A stretch of 64,000 bases of DNA from Diphasiastrum complanatum (GCA_029204225.1 CM055103.1:1877720-1941719); one strand, 5' to 3'; positions 49,801 through 58,412 are shown, counted from the first letter of the stretch. Translations and numbers: made by a program. The notes: generated from the letters alone by a model not told the origin.

Positions 49801-52800
49801 AGTCCTTGCTTCAACATAGTTGAAACCGGAAGAAGATTTTTCTTGATTCCCGGAACATAAAGCACATTCTTAATGTACTTTTCTTCATAGTGGTGCGTGC
49901 TTGATATGGTGTCTATAGCTCAAGTGCACGGGTTGAGAGGGCAGTGTCTCTTTAAATGGGGAATAACTCAGCATTTGTCACCAATCGCTTGTTAATCCTA
50001 CTTTGGTAGGCTTCAACAAGGGGGGACTCTAAGAACCCACCATACCTGACTAACACGCTCTGCTTGCAACTTGGGAATTCCATGCTAATTGCTTTTACTC
50101 ACGGCAGTTCCACGTTGATTGTGGATGGCTGGTGCAATACCCAATGATCAGCCTCCATTCCTCCATGACTCCCATGTTTTTTCTTTTTGTTGCATGTTGA
50201 ACGACTTTGAGTTGCTCTTAGAGTGAGTTGACGACTTTCTATGTGCCAATCAGATATTGAACAAATGCTAATTGTGGTTAATTTAAGAAGGTAATTTGTT
50301 TAGATTTTCTTCGAGTTTTCATATGCTTGTCTATATGTTTTTGTTTGGCATGCTGTTTTGTATTTTTCACGAGGATTTGAGAGTCACTTCGATATGGCCA
50401 TTATATGTCACTCATCAAAGCTTGAGTTGACTTTTCTTCTCCACAGAGCAAAAGAAGCAGAAGCTCTCTGAGCTGAAAGCCTCACTGGATGAAGGAGAAT
50501 CATTGGTATGATCCTTTCAGAGGCAGCATCAAATCCTCTCCTTAGCATTTTGTATGCGTTAGACCTATCATCGATTTCATTTTTGATTGATTTACAATTG
50601 CCTTGCACTTTCTTGTGTGATCCATTCTAAGCATCTATCCTCTTCCTGTGCAGATTCGAAGAATGGACCTGGAGGCTAGGAGCTTACCACCCACTCAGAA
50701 GGCAACGCTTCTTGCAAAATTGAGAGAGTATAAATCAGACCTGAATAATCTCAAGCGTGAGGTGAAAAGGGCGTCATTTGCTGCGGATGGCCTGGCATCT
50801 AGAGATGACCTTCTGGAAGCTGGTCTTGGGGACTCGGCAGTATGTAGTTAAAATTTCAGGCTTTTAAATACAGTTTGATGTTGGTTTGCAGCCCAGTATT
50901 TGTCTGTGGTTCATTTGTGACAGGAAGACAGTTGCATGAGACTGTTGACTTGGAATCATGGTTTGCCATAGAAAGACTCAATACTTGAACTCAATAGCAT
51001 TATAAGTAATGCATATGCACAAACATGCCAAAGATGGGTCAACTTTAAGAAAAGTTATGATTGACAACATAGTGGCTTCATAAAGTGGATTAAGATAGCT
51101 GCTAGACTTGCTTCTGCTAAGAAATGAGATTTTGTGGTCTGTTTCAGACATCTACTGATCACAGAGGAAGGCTTCTAGTTTCAACAGAAAGGCTGAATAA
51201 ATCTGGTGACCGAATCAAAGACAGCAAACGGGTATTACTGGAAACTGAAGAGCTTGGTGTATCAATTCTCCAAGATCTTCACCAGCAGCGACAAACACTT
51301 CTTCATTCTACAGATACGGTACCTTCTCCTTTTCTTTCAGCTCTCTTTGATCTTTATTTTTATCCTCCAGACACTTCTGGCCTGGAAATGTTGTGCAGTG
51401 TAGCATGATGTTCTTTTTATGGCTGAAATTCTTGTATGATCAGCTAGGAATGCTGCAAGATTAGCAGTGTTGAAGACTAAAAAGCATTTCGTTCAATTGG
51501 TACTTTTTTCTCACAGTAATTTGCATGCAGTACTTTTCTCTCACAGTCCACAATGTTCATTATTACGTAGCACCTGTATCCATGTTGCTACACAATGACG
51601 TCGGTTATTGGTGGTTTCCTGATCGTCAGGCAACTGCATCATACCATATTTAATGCCGTAGGTCTTAATTGCATTATAGAGTGGCATTCATTGAGTATAC
51701 CCCTATTTTGCAATAAATCTCATCTGACCCACTAACTAAGCTCTCTCACCGTGGAGTCTTTATTGTTCTCAGTGGTATTGTTGGTCCATTTCTACAGCTT
51801 GGTGGACTGTGTGTCATTACTAGCTTCCATTTTTCAGAGTTATTGTTGCACAATTCTGACGTCTGATTCGTGTCACTGCTTTTCTCTGGGTCCCTGCTCC
51901 ATTTGTGTTGACACATGTTTCAAAGTCAATAATAATGCACTTATTTGTCTTTAATACTGGTTGCAATTTTCATCATCATCCTTCATTGCAGTGCATTAAT
52001 ACCTCCAGTAATCTTTCTCTTATGGTTGCTATATTGCTTACTCTTCATACCAACTATGAGGACAATGGACTGACTTATGGATTTTTTGGATAAATTTTTG
52101 GCCCTTAGCCCACATGGTTATATTGTACATCAGACACATGGTTTGGATGATTGGGCTTTTAGGTTGTTACTTTGGCATTTTTATGAGAGATGTTTTGAAT
52201 CTTGATCATGTAACAATTATCGATTCCTTAGATCAGCTGAGCTCCTGTTTCAAGTTTCTTGAGTGTTTTGATATGGATGATCTTATGCTTCAGTCATTCA
52301 TTATATTTATCCCAGTTACAGTTTCTTCTCAGTATTTTTGTGATTCTCCAATTCTATTAGCGTTTTTGTTTTGTTCATGACTATTGATAGGGTCCATTTG
52401 TGTGAGAATGTTTGCATATGCTTCATAAGCCTGTTTTTGGCCCTCCAGGAAAGTTGGATGTGGCCTTTCTGATATTGTCATATTCAAAAGTTATTTTTGG
52501 TCTCTTTTGTGATAGATACTTTGTTAGTGGCTCTCACGTCTTTATCTCCATTGGCTTTCAAGTTCATGTTTCAAGACACAGTTATGGTTAAAATACATTT
52601 ACGAACTAGTTTCTATAATATGATGCCCAAGTTTTTTAAGATTACTACATGCATTGATTATACTTTTGCTTATACATGTCTCAGCTTCATGGCGTCGATG
52701 ACAATATTAGTAAAAGTAGACGACTTCTAACTTCCATGACGAGGAGGATGATGCGAAACAAATGGATCATGGGAAGTCTGATTGGTGTTCTTCTTGCGGC

Positions 52801-52843
52801 TATATTGTTAATAGCTTATGTAAAGTGGAACAGTTCCAGATGA
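37930..52843 (+). CDS. VTI1: VTI1-type vesicle SNARE (Qb-SNARE), five exons, 222 aa
   Basis: Exons are 37930-38023, 50447-50505, 50654-50839, 51148-51318 and 52685-52843. The phases join exactly to give 222 residues, close to the 221 known for Arabidopsis VTI11. Exon 1 reads [20 protein letters not shown], the hallmark VTI1 N-terminus. The Habc region follows ([48 protein letters not shown]). The Qb SNARE motif lies about residues 133-190 ([42 protein letters not shown]). One C-terminal membrane anchor, [20 protein letters not shown], is at about 197-216. Relatives act in fusion at the trans-Golgi, prevacuolar compartment and vacuole. Intron 1 is 12.4 kb, filled with retroelements, and has a GC donor. 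All coding exons are intact, so the gene is probably functional. Confidence 0.93.
38024..39269. other. VTI1 intron 1, unassigned left part
   Basis: After the GC donor there are no recognisable coding or repeat signals up to the gypsy relic at about 39270. Confidence 0.5.
39270..40090 (+). pseudogene. Ty3/gypsy RNase H and integrase relic
   Basis: Around 39270-39480 the translation reads [36 protein letters not shown] and '[15 protein letters not shown]', matching gypsy RNase H ('[26 protein letters not shown]'). At 39740-40075 come '[19 protein letters not shown]' (integrase zinc region) and '[20 protein letters not shown]' then '[16 protein letters not shown]', the start of the gypsy integrase core with its first catalytic Asp. 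The spacing is compressed by deletions. It lies inside VTI1 intron 1, same strand as the gene. Confidence 0.8.
40470..40649 (+). pseudogene. Copia pre-integrase/integrase start scrap
   Basis: It reads [20 protein letters not shown], then '[21 protein letters not shown]'. This is the copia zinc region (C..C..GK..R.PF) and first part of the integrase core, with the first catalytic Asp changed (HSD to HIA). It stops at 40649, where the LTR of element A begins. Confidence 0.7.
40650..41148 (-). repeat. 3' LTR of element A
   Basis: TG...CA ends (TGTAGG at 40650, TCTAACA ending at 41148 on the plus strand), with the purine tract ATTTAAGGAGAG next to it on the minus strand. The sequence belongs to the same family as the LTRs at 41546, 43047, 45522 and 46793 (shared 'CTTTTTGGGTCAAAGTAACC'). 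Confidence 0.8.
40741..40814. repeat. (GA)n microsatellite within LTR A
   Basis: 74 bp of GA dinucleotides inside the 3' LTR of element A. Related LTRs have a short GAGAAGAGAGAGATGG at the corresponding place. Confidence 0.95.
41186..41545 (-). pseudogene. Element A RNase H, C-terminal half
   Basis: The minus strand reads [20 protein letters not shown], '[20 protein letters not shown]', '[20 protein letters not shown]' and '[20 protein letters not shown]'. It continues the half at 47157-47581. Removing element B and one TSD copy restores [15 protein letters not shown]. Confidence 0.88.
41546..41988 (-). repeat. 3' LTR of element B
   Basis: 443 bp, TGTAGGAATCC to TATTCTAACA on the plus strand, followed by CCCTCCTT (the polypurine tract on the minus strand). 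Nearly identical to 46793-47156 apart from a gap in the latter. Confidence 0.88.
42050..42786 (-). pseudogene. Element B RT end and RNase H
   Basis: From 42786 downward: '[20 protein letters not shown]' and '[14 protein letters not shown]', then '[20 protein letters not shown]', '[20 protein letters not shown]', '[20 protein letters not shown]' (42621-42403), and '[20 protein letters not shown]' and '[16 protein letters not shown]' (42294-42070). Stops and small frame changes are present. The left half of RT is missing: the text begins abruptly at the TRIM-like LTR at 42787. Confidence 0.85.
42787..42934 (-). repeat. Short TRIM-like LTR (148 bp) carrying a tRNA-like sequence
   Basis: On the minus strand it runs TGTTGGAATATCAATCC ... 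TTTCTAACA, with TG...CA ends. It is preceded by a purine tract (GCTTGAGGGGGGG). Its length and its very short neighbouring internal region are typical of terminal-repeat retrotransposons in miniature. Half of its length is a tRNA-like sequence (42816-42888). No second copy of this LTR occurs in the window. Confidence 0.7.
42816..42888 (-). tRNA. tRNA-like sequence, probably a pseudo-tRNA
   Basis: The 73-nt minus-strand segment has a 7-bp acceptor stem (GGGCGGA with TCTGTCC, two G-U pairs), TA, a D arm GCTC-AGTGGTA-GAGC, and a T arm TTGGG-TTCGAAT-CCTAG with the invariant loop. It therefore has good A-box and B-box promoters. The anticodon arm is imperfect (TCCCA / TGAGG around TCCGGTA). There is no U at position 33, so the formal CGG anticodon is doubtful. 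The best reading is a captured or decayed tRNA used as part of a miniature LTR, not a working tRNA gene. Confidence 0.6.
42935..43046 (-). mobile_element. TRIM-like internal domain (primer-binding site to polypurine tract)
   Basis: On the minus strand it starts TGGTATCGGAGCC, a primer-binding site with one change, and ends GCTTGAGGGGGGG. The whole internal domain is about 112 bp with no coding capacity. This is TRIM architecture. Unexpectedly, the LTR beside the primer-binding site (43047-43564) belongs to the larger copia family and not to the short LTR at 42787. Confidence 0.65.
43047..43564 (-). repeat. Copia-family LTR (minus orientation), inverted partner of 45522-46023
   Basis: 518 bp, TGTAGGAAATCG ... 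TATTCCAACA on the plus strand. It is nearly identical to the reverse complement of 45522-46023. It has four ~24-bp units of 'TATTGGCTATCCAACTACTTGAC' type, against three in its partner. GTGAT follows directly at 43565-43569. Confidence 0.88.
43565..44370 (+). pseudogene. Copia gag, C-terminal part of a split frame
   Basis: It reads [20 protein letters not shown], then '[20 protein letters not shown]', '[20 protein letters not shown]', '[20 protein letters not shown]', '[15 protein letters not shown]', '[17 protein letters not shown]' and the zinc knuckle '[18 protein letters not shown]'. Its missing N-terminus is on the opposite strand at 46024-46158, and joining the two over the shared GTGAT restores one frame. 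The piece is thus part of an inverted segment. Confidence 0.88.
44371..45521 (+). pseudogene. Copia RT scraps and integrase-RT linker, rearranged
   Basis: 44371-44455 reads [20 protein letters not shown] (RT start, just out of frame with gag). Then [15 protein letters not shown] (RT end) follows at once. From about 44850 to 45160 the translation ([19 protein letters not shown], '[20 protein letters not shown]', '[11 protein letters not shown]') parallels the linker of element A ([18 protein letters not shown], '[20 protein letters not shown]', '[12 protein letters not shown]'). It ends at a polypurine tract TTAAGGAGGG before the LTR at 45522. Several internal deletions are present. Confidence 0.7.
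45522..46023 (+). repeat. Copia-family LTR (plus orientation), inverted partner of 43047-43564
   Basis: 502 bp, TGTTGGAATATAAATGG ... TTTCCTACA, followed by ATCAC (46024-46028), the reverse complement of the GTGAT beside the other LTR. Confidence 0.88.
46024..46158 (-). pseudogene. Copia gag, N-terminal part of a split frame
   Basis: The minus strand starts with ATG at 46158 and reads [20 protein letters not shown], then '[20 protein letters not shown]', VVSGD, up to the LTR. This is the standard copia gag start. The next codons are found on the plus strand from 43565. Confidence 0.85.
46159..46779 (-). other. Element B 5' leader
   Basis: The untranslated leader between primer-binding site and gag ATG. 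It has no family motif; open stretches in it are chance. Confidence 0.55.
46780..46792 (-). promoter_or_regulatory. Primer-binding site of element B
   Basis: TGGTATCAGAGCC on the minus strand, directly abutting the 5' LTR end (CCTACA). Confidence 0.88.
46793..47156 (-). repeat. 5' LTR of element B
   Basis: 364 bp. It matches 41546-41988 but lacks about 80 bp in the middle. The outer end reads TAAGA, where the other LTR has TAACA. Confidence 0.88.
47157..47581 (-). pseudogene. Element A RNase H, N-terminal half
   Basis: '[20 protein letters not shown]', '[20 protein letters not shown]', '[20 protein letters not shown]', '[20 protein letters not shown]' and '[11 protein letters not shown]', then cut by element B. 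It continues at 41545. Confidence 0.88.
47590..48719 (-). pseudogene. Element A reverse transcriptase
   Basis: From 48719: a linker, then '[20 protein letters not shown]', '[20 protein letters not shown]', '[20 protein letters not shown]', '[20 protein letters not shown]', 'VYLQQPAGF' and '[18 protein letters not shown]', up to a stop at 47808. The catalytic [11 protein letters not shown] follows in another frame near 47740. Most of RT is therefore in one open frame of 303 codons. Confidence 0.9.
48716..49897 (-). pseudogene. Element A protease end and integrase
   Basis: '[20 protein letters not shown]' (after the protease), then the zinc region '[20 protein letters not shown]' and '[15 protein letters not shown]'. 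The core has all catalytic acids: D in '[14 protein letters not shown]', D in '[15 protein letters not shown]' and E in '[16 protein letters not shown]'. A one-frame break at about 49014 precedes '[20 protein letters not shown]' and '[20 protein letters not shown]'. The sequence is cut at about 49897, where unrelated intron DNA begins. Confidence 0.9.
49898..50446. other. VTI1 intron 1, right end
   Basis: No TE protein signal. The pyrimidine-rich stretch TGACTTTTCTTCTCCACAG forms the acceptor of the 12.4-kb intron. Confidence 0.6.
50447..50505 (+). CDS. VTI1: VTI1 exon 2
   Basis: From TCTCCACAG|AGCAAA to TCATTG|GTATGA. It reads [20 protein letters not shown] when joined to exon 1. Confidence 0.92.
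50654..50839 (+). CDS. VTI1: VTI1 exon 3
   Basis: 62 codons from CTGTGCAG|ATTCGA to TCGGCA|GTATGT. It covers [13 protein letters not shown] through [10 protein letters not shown]. Confidence 0.93.
51148..51318 (+). CDS. VTI1: VTI1 exon 4
   Basis: 57 codons from GTTTCAG|ACATCT to GATACG|GTACCT. It holds the first half of the SNARE motif, including LQDLHQQRQ. Confidence 0.93.
51319..52684. other. VTI1 intron 4 (1366 bp)
   Basis: T-rich plant intron with no transposon signal. Short open frames in it are chance. Confidence 0.8.
52685..52843 (+). CDS. VTI1: VTI1 exon 5
   Basis: From GTCTCAG|CTTCAT to the TGA at 52841-52843. It holds the end of the SNARE motif, a basic TRRMMRNK patch and the membrane anchor. 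Confidence 0.93.
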   Translation, partial: LHGVDDNISKSRRLLTSMTRRMMRNKWIMGSLIGVLLAAILLIAYVKWNSSR

Positions 52844-54130
52844 GTTTGGGTGGAAAGTCCCACTCTTGCGATTGTATCTAGGATTTTGTTTGGGGATTAT
52901 AGTTTGGTTTCTTTGCTGTTGCATCTGTTACATCTAGTTGGACAATTAAAAGTGACCTTGTGAGGATGTCTATCAATAAGAACACGTGATTTGGCTTTCA
53001 TATGTTTTACTATTAAGCTTCCTATGCTTAGCTTCTGCCAAATTTATTGTATTTCATCTTTTCAATACACCACAGGGACATATTTTATTTGAATAACGTG
53101 TGTAGGATTATACATGGTCTTTTTATTTTAATTGTGCATTAAATCTTCCCAAAGGAGAAATGAGATTCCAATCTGTATCAAACTGCAAAAGAATGTGAAA
53201 TATCAATTATATAGCCAGTAATATGAAGGCATCTGATCTTATTAGTTTTCAAAGGTTGTAATCGAAAAACATATCTAAAGACTACTTTCAATTTTGTTGG
53301 AAAGAAGGGGAGGATTTTGTGGTTGATAGCCCTATTCTGCTGGCTGATTGGTCATCTACTTCGGAAGTTGGATGACAGTTCAAAGGTTTTCCTGAATTTT
53401 GGGGTCTTGTGGAGTGAAATGGAAGTACATAGGGTTATTTGGCATGCTATGTGGTGAAACGTAATGAGGTGTGAGGCCAATATCAGTTTTGAGATTTAGG
53501 CCATTTGGAGCTCATGGGGGAGGACATTGACATGCAAGTTAAGTGGATTTTGGGCCATGGTCCATCATACGAGGGGAATATGCATCTTGGTTTCCAAGGG
53601 GGCCTTGAACTTGGGACTAAAGAAACTTTGGATACCAAGCTACCCAACTGAGGTAACGATATTGGATATCATAAGATGGGAATATGAAGGGGCTTCTAGA
53701 TTGCCCCTGTGAACCAAAAGAGTTACCAGGTTTGGGTGGTCCAATTTTACTTTCTACCTTTCTGTTTTCTTTTCTGGTCTAGTAACTACAAGCATAACCA
53801 TAGCCCTTGTAAATGGTGCTTGAAATAAGCAAGAAGAGGAAATCTCATTACCATCTTGTGATGTGTAACCAAAAGGTACATGTGCTTTATGTTTAATTTC
53901 CTCATATTTTTCAACTTTTTAATTCAAAATAAAAAAATAGATGAGAACGAAGATGGTATGTTAAAAATAAGAATATATCCCATGATGCAAGAAGCAAGAT
54001 ATGTTAAGCCCAAAGTAAAAGATGGTCAATAGATATATGTCTATAACAACATCCCAAAGACAAGATCTTTTGCATAAAGTAAGCTAGAGATTGGTTTAGG
54101 AAACATGTAAGCTGGAAAATAGAACAGCCT
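52844..54130. other. VTI1 3' UTR and intergenic DNA
   Basis: The first few hundred bases probably form the 3' UTR. The rest has no recognised feature. Confidence 0.4.
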
Positions 54131-54138
54131 TGTGTGTT

Positions 54139-54198
<60 letters not shown>
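54131..54198. repeat. Compound (GT)n-(GA)n microsatellite
   Basis: Imperfect TGTGTGTTTG repeats (54131-54155) pass directly into a 43-bp GA array (54156-54198). Confidence 0.95.
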
Positions 54199-54201
<3 letters not shown>

Positions 54202-54655
54202 TGTGAAAATTTATCACCTCAATGATAACTAGAAGGGGTTGGAATGCTTGAACTAACAAAGGTCTATATTGAACATGATATAAGCTTGGGATAAAATCAT
54301 AGAGGATTCATTAATGCTTCCATCTCGACTAATTCAAATATCTAATTTATAAGCATTTACCAAATGACGTTTCAAAAAAATATTTTTCATAAAAGAAATA
54401 ATATTTTTTTCCACTACTGTTTTGTTTTGAAACTTAATTGAAAGTAATCAAAACAAAAAGCATTAGACATTCAATAACCTCTCCCAACCCCATATTCAAA
54501 ATTCATAATCTAAAAAAGGAAGTGAGCATTAAATTTTTGATTCCTTTTTTGTTTTAGAAAGATATTATTAATAAAATGTACTATTTTGAAAAACACAAAA
54601 TGTTTTGATGTGATTGTTGGATTTCAATGCTCAAACCTAAATCCATTAAGTAATG
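54199..54655. other. Intergenic, AT-rich
   Basis: No feature seen. Confidence 0.5.
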
Positions 54656-55098
54656 AGCATCCTGAAAAATTTGTCGAAGTTCGTCGACTTCGAAGTCATC
54701 GAATTCGACTTCACTGATTCTGGTCGTACGATTGAATTCGATACAGAGGGATGCACCATTCTTGACAAGACTAGGAAAGTTTTAGCTTTCGGTAGAAGAT
54801 GTGGCTATCTTTATAAGCTTAGTCACTCTTATTCTACAAATAGTCAAGCTCTGAATCAATTGATATGCTTTGGCATTTCAGATTAGGCCATCTAAATTTC
54901 AATAGTATTCATCAAATGTCGAATTAGAATCTAGTGCAAGATCTTCCTTTCATTAGCAAATCAAATTTTCCATACACCGAAGTACTCGACATCGGAGTAC
55001 CCGACTTCAATACTAACTCCAACTCCATCGACAACTCGACTTCGTCGACTTGCCCGACTTCATCGACTTTCTCATCAGGGAAAAGTCAATCCAAGTAC
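54656..55098 (+). pseudogene. Copia pre-integrase scrap plus CGACTT-rich spacer (left copy)
   Basis: 54705-54890 reads TDSGRTIEFDTEGCTILDKT, 'RKVLAFGRRCGYLYKLSHSY' and LNQL; then, in another frame, 'FRLGHLNFNSIHQMSN'. This is the copia pre-integrase segment. 54960-55080 is rich in CGACTT/TCGACT words. The same two parts recur at 61078-61476 before the second LTR, so this left copy is a duplicated 3' internal end. Confidence 0.75.
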
Positions 55099-55561
55099 TG
55101 TTAGAAGACTTTATGGCAGTTCACCTACTTGTACATAGTCTTTACTACAAGGCGGCTGTAATCAACTAAGTAGGTAAAAAGCACTGACCTGAAAGACTTG
55201 TAAATAATATATTTCACCTAGCTATCTAAAAAAGAGAGTTGATTAAAGTAGAAACGACCGAAGCTCTAAAATATCTATGCCTCACTGAATTGCGCTCAAC
55301 TTCACGCCCATGTACTCATTTTTTGATTTTATCAAGAGTACATTTTTGTCCACACTACTAAATTGTTCTATTGAGCATTACTACTGTTAATTCATCCTGA
55401 TTATTGCTGGTAACTGTTGCACTTCCGATCTACAACTGTCTGTTGTTCTACTTCCACTGCTAACCTACCATTATCGATATGATATTAGAGCATCTGTTTT
55501 CATCAGAGCTTCTCTGATTCGATATCAGTCGATATTCTTGATAATCCACGATTTTTTAACA
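55099..55561 (+). repeat. LTR of element E (left)
   Basis: TGTTAGAAGACTTTATGGC ... TTTTTTAACA, nearly identical to 61477-61939. Confidence 0.88.
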
Positions 55562-55707
55562 TGATATCAGAGCGAATGGTTCAATAATATGTATTTTTAT
55601 TGCAGGTTATCAGTCTTGTTTCTACCAAGACATCGTTTCAGCAAGTGCATAGCCAACAATATCTCGACATCGTTGTTTCTATCAGCGATGTTGCTCTCTA
55701 CACCAAA

Positions 55708-56179
55708 ATGGATCCATCCTCTAGTTCATCTATGATCGACAAACTCGATGGAGATAACTACCATCTCTAGAAATTCGAGATGAAAGTAGTTCTACTTGCC
55801 AAAGAACTGTGGGACATTGTTGATGACACAGAGGCCAAACCAGAGGTGATGCAACCATCATGACCAAATGAAGATTGAGAGATGGCAAAGCATTTGCCAT
55901 GACCACTCTCAATATCAAAGACTCTCAGATAAGCCATATTCGAGCTGCTCAGACTGCTAAGGATGCATGGGACATCCTAGCAACTCTTTATGAAATCAGG
56001 GACGTAACTTCTAAACTTCATTTGAGGAAGAAGTTCTTCACTCTGAGAATGTCTAATGCAGATAGTGTTTCGAGTCATCTCAACACTTTCAAAAACCTTA
56101 TGGAGCAAATGACTGCAACCGGCTCAGCCATTGAAGATTTTGATGCAGTGATGACTCTATATCGAGTCTCCCTGATGTC
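55708..56179 (+). pseudogene. Element E gag, first part
   Basis: 'MDPSSSSSMIDKLDGDNYHL', a stop in place of Trp, 'KFEMKVVLLAKELWDIVDD', a frame change, then 'GKAFAMTTLNIKDSQISHIR', 'AAQTAKDAWDILATLYEIRD', 'VTSKLHLRKKFFTLRMSNAD' and 'HLNTFKNLMEQMTATGS'. It is very similar to the gag of element F at 58844-59491, so the two belong to related families. It continues after element F at 60763 with YENWVMAIST. Confidence 0.88.
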
Positions 56180-57257
56180 TGTTGGGTGAAAGAGGGTGTG
56201 TGTGTGTGGAACAAAATGAAAATAGCTCGAACTCGAACGGAAAGTGTTCGTGCGCAGCGGAATGAGCTATCTCACTCTTTCCCTAAGCATGACTATGCCT
56301 ATCAGACACGAACAGAACGTTAGTGATAAAAATCACGTTCGATTTGATTACGTAGCCAAACATTAAGCAACAAAACATCAGAAAGATAATATATGTCGTC
56401 AACAGCTAGACGAATTATCAGTCGTGAAAGGCAAACAAAATATTAGTCGCGAACAGCTGGACTAATAATAATTCGCAAAGAACAGACTATCGGATTAAGC
56501 AATAAGAGAATCAAAGAGAATGTAGAAAAGCATAGCAATAATGAACGCAAAACAAACAAAGTTGTAATCAGATTAAGTATAGCAAAATATACAGGTCAAT
56601 AATGCTGGTGAGCACAAGACAATAGCAGAGGAAACCACGTGCTTCACAAAGCTAATAACACAATCTGTGAGAGTGATAAACCTATTACTGACAATACAAA
56701 GAATCGATATACAAAAGCATCTACTATGTCTGTCTCTAATAAACTTATGATGTTGTTATCACATGCTGAATCGCAGATGGTATTCAATACATATACATAA
56801 TTTTATAGGTCTGCAAATGAAGGATGTACTGTCTGTGGGAGATCATGGGTGGCTGTTGTTGTTGTCAAATTTGCTTGCACAGTTGCATGGGATGAGCGTG
56901 AGAAGGCCGTGACGTCAGCCTTCGTTGAAATGAACGTTGGTGAAGATGCAAAAAATGTGACACTCTGACAAATGCCTTAAGATTTGATTCACAGGTGTCT
57001 TTGCTTCTTCTATAAAGGCATCTATTGTAGGGCAGTGTCGCCTTTTTCACCTGTCACAAATCACGTGTAAAAATACAGTGTCACGTTTTTCGCCTGTGAA
57101 AATTTACTTGCATTTATGCAAACAATCACGTTTTATTCGTCTGTCTTATTTTACATGTGAATACGCAGACTGTGCGACAACACGAGTAAAAATGCAGTAG
57201 CATGAATGGAGGCAGATTAACATAGAATTTAGGAGAGTAAAGGAGATAAATCCAACA
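56180..57257 (-). repeat. 3' LTR of element F
   Basis: 1078 bp, followed on the plus strand by a C-rich run CCTCCCCCCCCCTTCCCCCC, the polypurine tract of the minus strand. Confidence 0.9.
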
Positions 57258-57600
57258 CCTCCCCCCCCCTTCCCCCCTCTTAATCTGGATCCGTGAATGC
57301 CTTAATCTTCAGACTAAGCAATGCACAAAACTTGTTGTGTGCATTAACACTTAATGCCTTCGTAAATATATCTTCGACCATGTCTTGCGTTCTACATTAC
57401 ATTAAGCTTATGAAGATGATAAAGCTTTGTCATCAGTACAATAGTATAGTAATAAACAACACAATGACAATAACAAAGCTGGAGATGGCGCTAAACACTT
57501 GTTCGACCCTGCTGGAGATAGAGATGGCGCTAAACACTTGTTTGACCCTGGAGATAGAGATGGCGTAGACTTTGTTTCAGAGATGCCACTCCTAATTCAA
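57258..57600 (-). pseudogene. Element F RNase H C-terminus after deletion
   Basis: The minus strand at about 57395-57290 reads MVEDIFTKALSVNAHNKFCA then LLSL, the conserved copia C-terminal 'M.AD..TKAL....H..F..LL'. Between this and the integrase fragment, 57480-57560 holds two ~36-bp copies of a phrase containing GAGATGGCGCTAAACACTTG. RT and most of RNase H are missing. Confidence 0.7.
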
Positions 57601-58082
57601 ATTTTTGAGTGTTCCCTAGTTTTTCTTGAAAATTCATAAATAAAAGTTATAAAATACTTTGCATTCTTCAGTGAAGGATTTTTTATTGGGCCACAAATAT
57701 CTGAATGTACAATGTCTAACAATCCTCTAGCAGTATGATGATGGTTTGATCTAAATGGTTTCCTAGTCTGTTTACCAACTAGACAGTCTTGACAGACAAG
57801 TAACTCGACTTTATCACGAGGATAGTCGAGATCAAGAACAGTAGATTGTCTAGACATTTGTTGTACAACATCATGATTGAAGTGACCAAGTCTATAATGC
57901 CAAAGTAAACTTTTATTTGCATGAATAGAAGTACTGAGCGTTTGACTAGAGACATAAAAGCAATGACTTAATTCATACAAGTAGCCATGCCTCTTTTCGA
58001 GTGCTAGGATCTTGCCTATCCTATCAACTGCTTTGCACTGATCACATTCGAATTCTATTCTATGTCCTAGATCTGTGATCAT
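57597..58082 (-). pseudogene. Element F pre-integrase and integrase start
   Basis: 'MITDLGHRIEFECDQCKAVD', 'RIGKILALEKRHGYLYELSH', 'LLWHYRLGHFNHDVVQQMSR', 'CQDCLVGKQTRKPFRSNHHH', then the core start 'LLDIVHSDICGPIKNPSLKN' with the first catalytic Asp, and 'YFITFIYEFSRK'. The sequence then ends, so the second and third catalytic acids are deleted. Confidence 0.85.
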
Positions 58083-58163
58083 GCTTATAGAGAGCAGATT
58101 TGTAGATAAATTGGGTACATACAGGACTTTAGAAAGTAGCTTAGATTGATCATTTGCAAAGCT

Positions 58164-58412
58164 TTATCTTACAATACCTTTACCATTAATAGCTTGTGAG
58201 CTATTATCGCCAAGGTGAACATATTTGTTGGCACTGTAAGGCGTATAGGACTCAAAACAGCCAATGATATTGGTCATATGCTGAGTGGCACCGGAATCCA
58301 AGAACCAAGAACTGTCACTAGATGCTCTTTGATGACTGGTCATGAAGGCATCATGATCCGCTTCTTGAATGGGCTGTGGTACTTCTGTAGTTGCATTGGC
58401 CACTTGATTCAA
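58164..58412 (-). pseudogene. Element F protease
   Basis: 'SSWFLDSGATQHMTNIIGCF' carries the intact copia protease motif DSGATQHMT, followed by 'YVHLGDNSSQAINGKGIVR'. It ends in a stop before the pre-integrase part. Confidence 0.85.

Larger units (their letters stand above)
40650..49897 (-). mobile_element. Copia element A (5'-truncated), interrupted by element B
   Basis: On the minus strand the surviving order is integrase (49890-48716), RT (48719-47590), RNase H (47581-47157), the 5.6-kb insertion of element B, the rest of RNase H (41545-41186), polypurine tract and 3' LTR (40650-41148). The 5' part is lost at about 49897, including gag, protease and the 5' LTR. The integrase and RT catalytic residues are intact and the frames are long, so the element is comparatively well preserved. 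It lies in VTI1 intron 1, opposite to the gene. Confidence 0.85.

Noticed and set aside
50408-50608. Minus-strand open frame over VTI1 exon 2
   Set aside because: Shadow of the plus-strand exon, which has matching splice sites and VTI1 wording.
53527-53712. 61-codon open frame (MTCKLSGFWAMVHHTRG...)
   Set aside because: Short, no family resemblance, in intergenic DNA downstream of VTI1.
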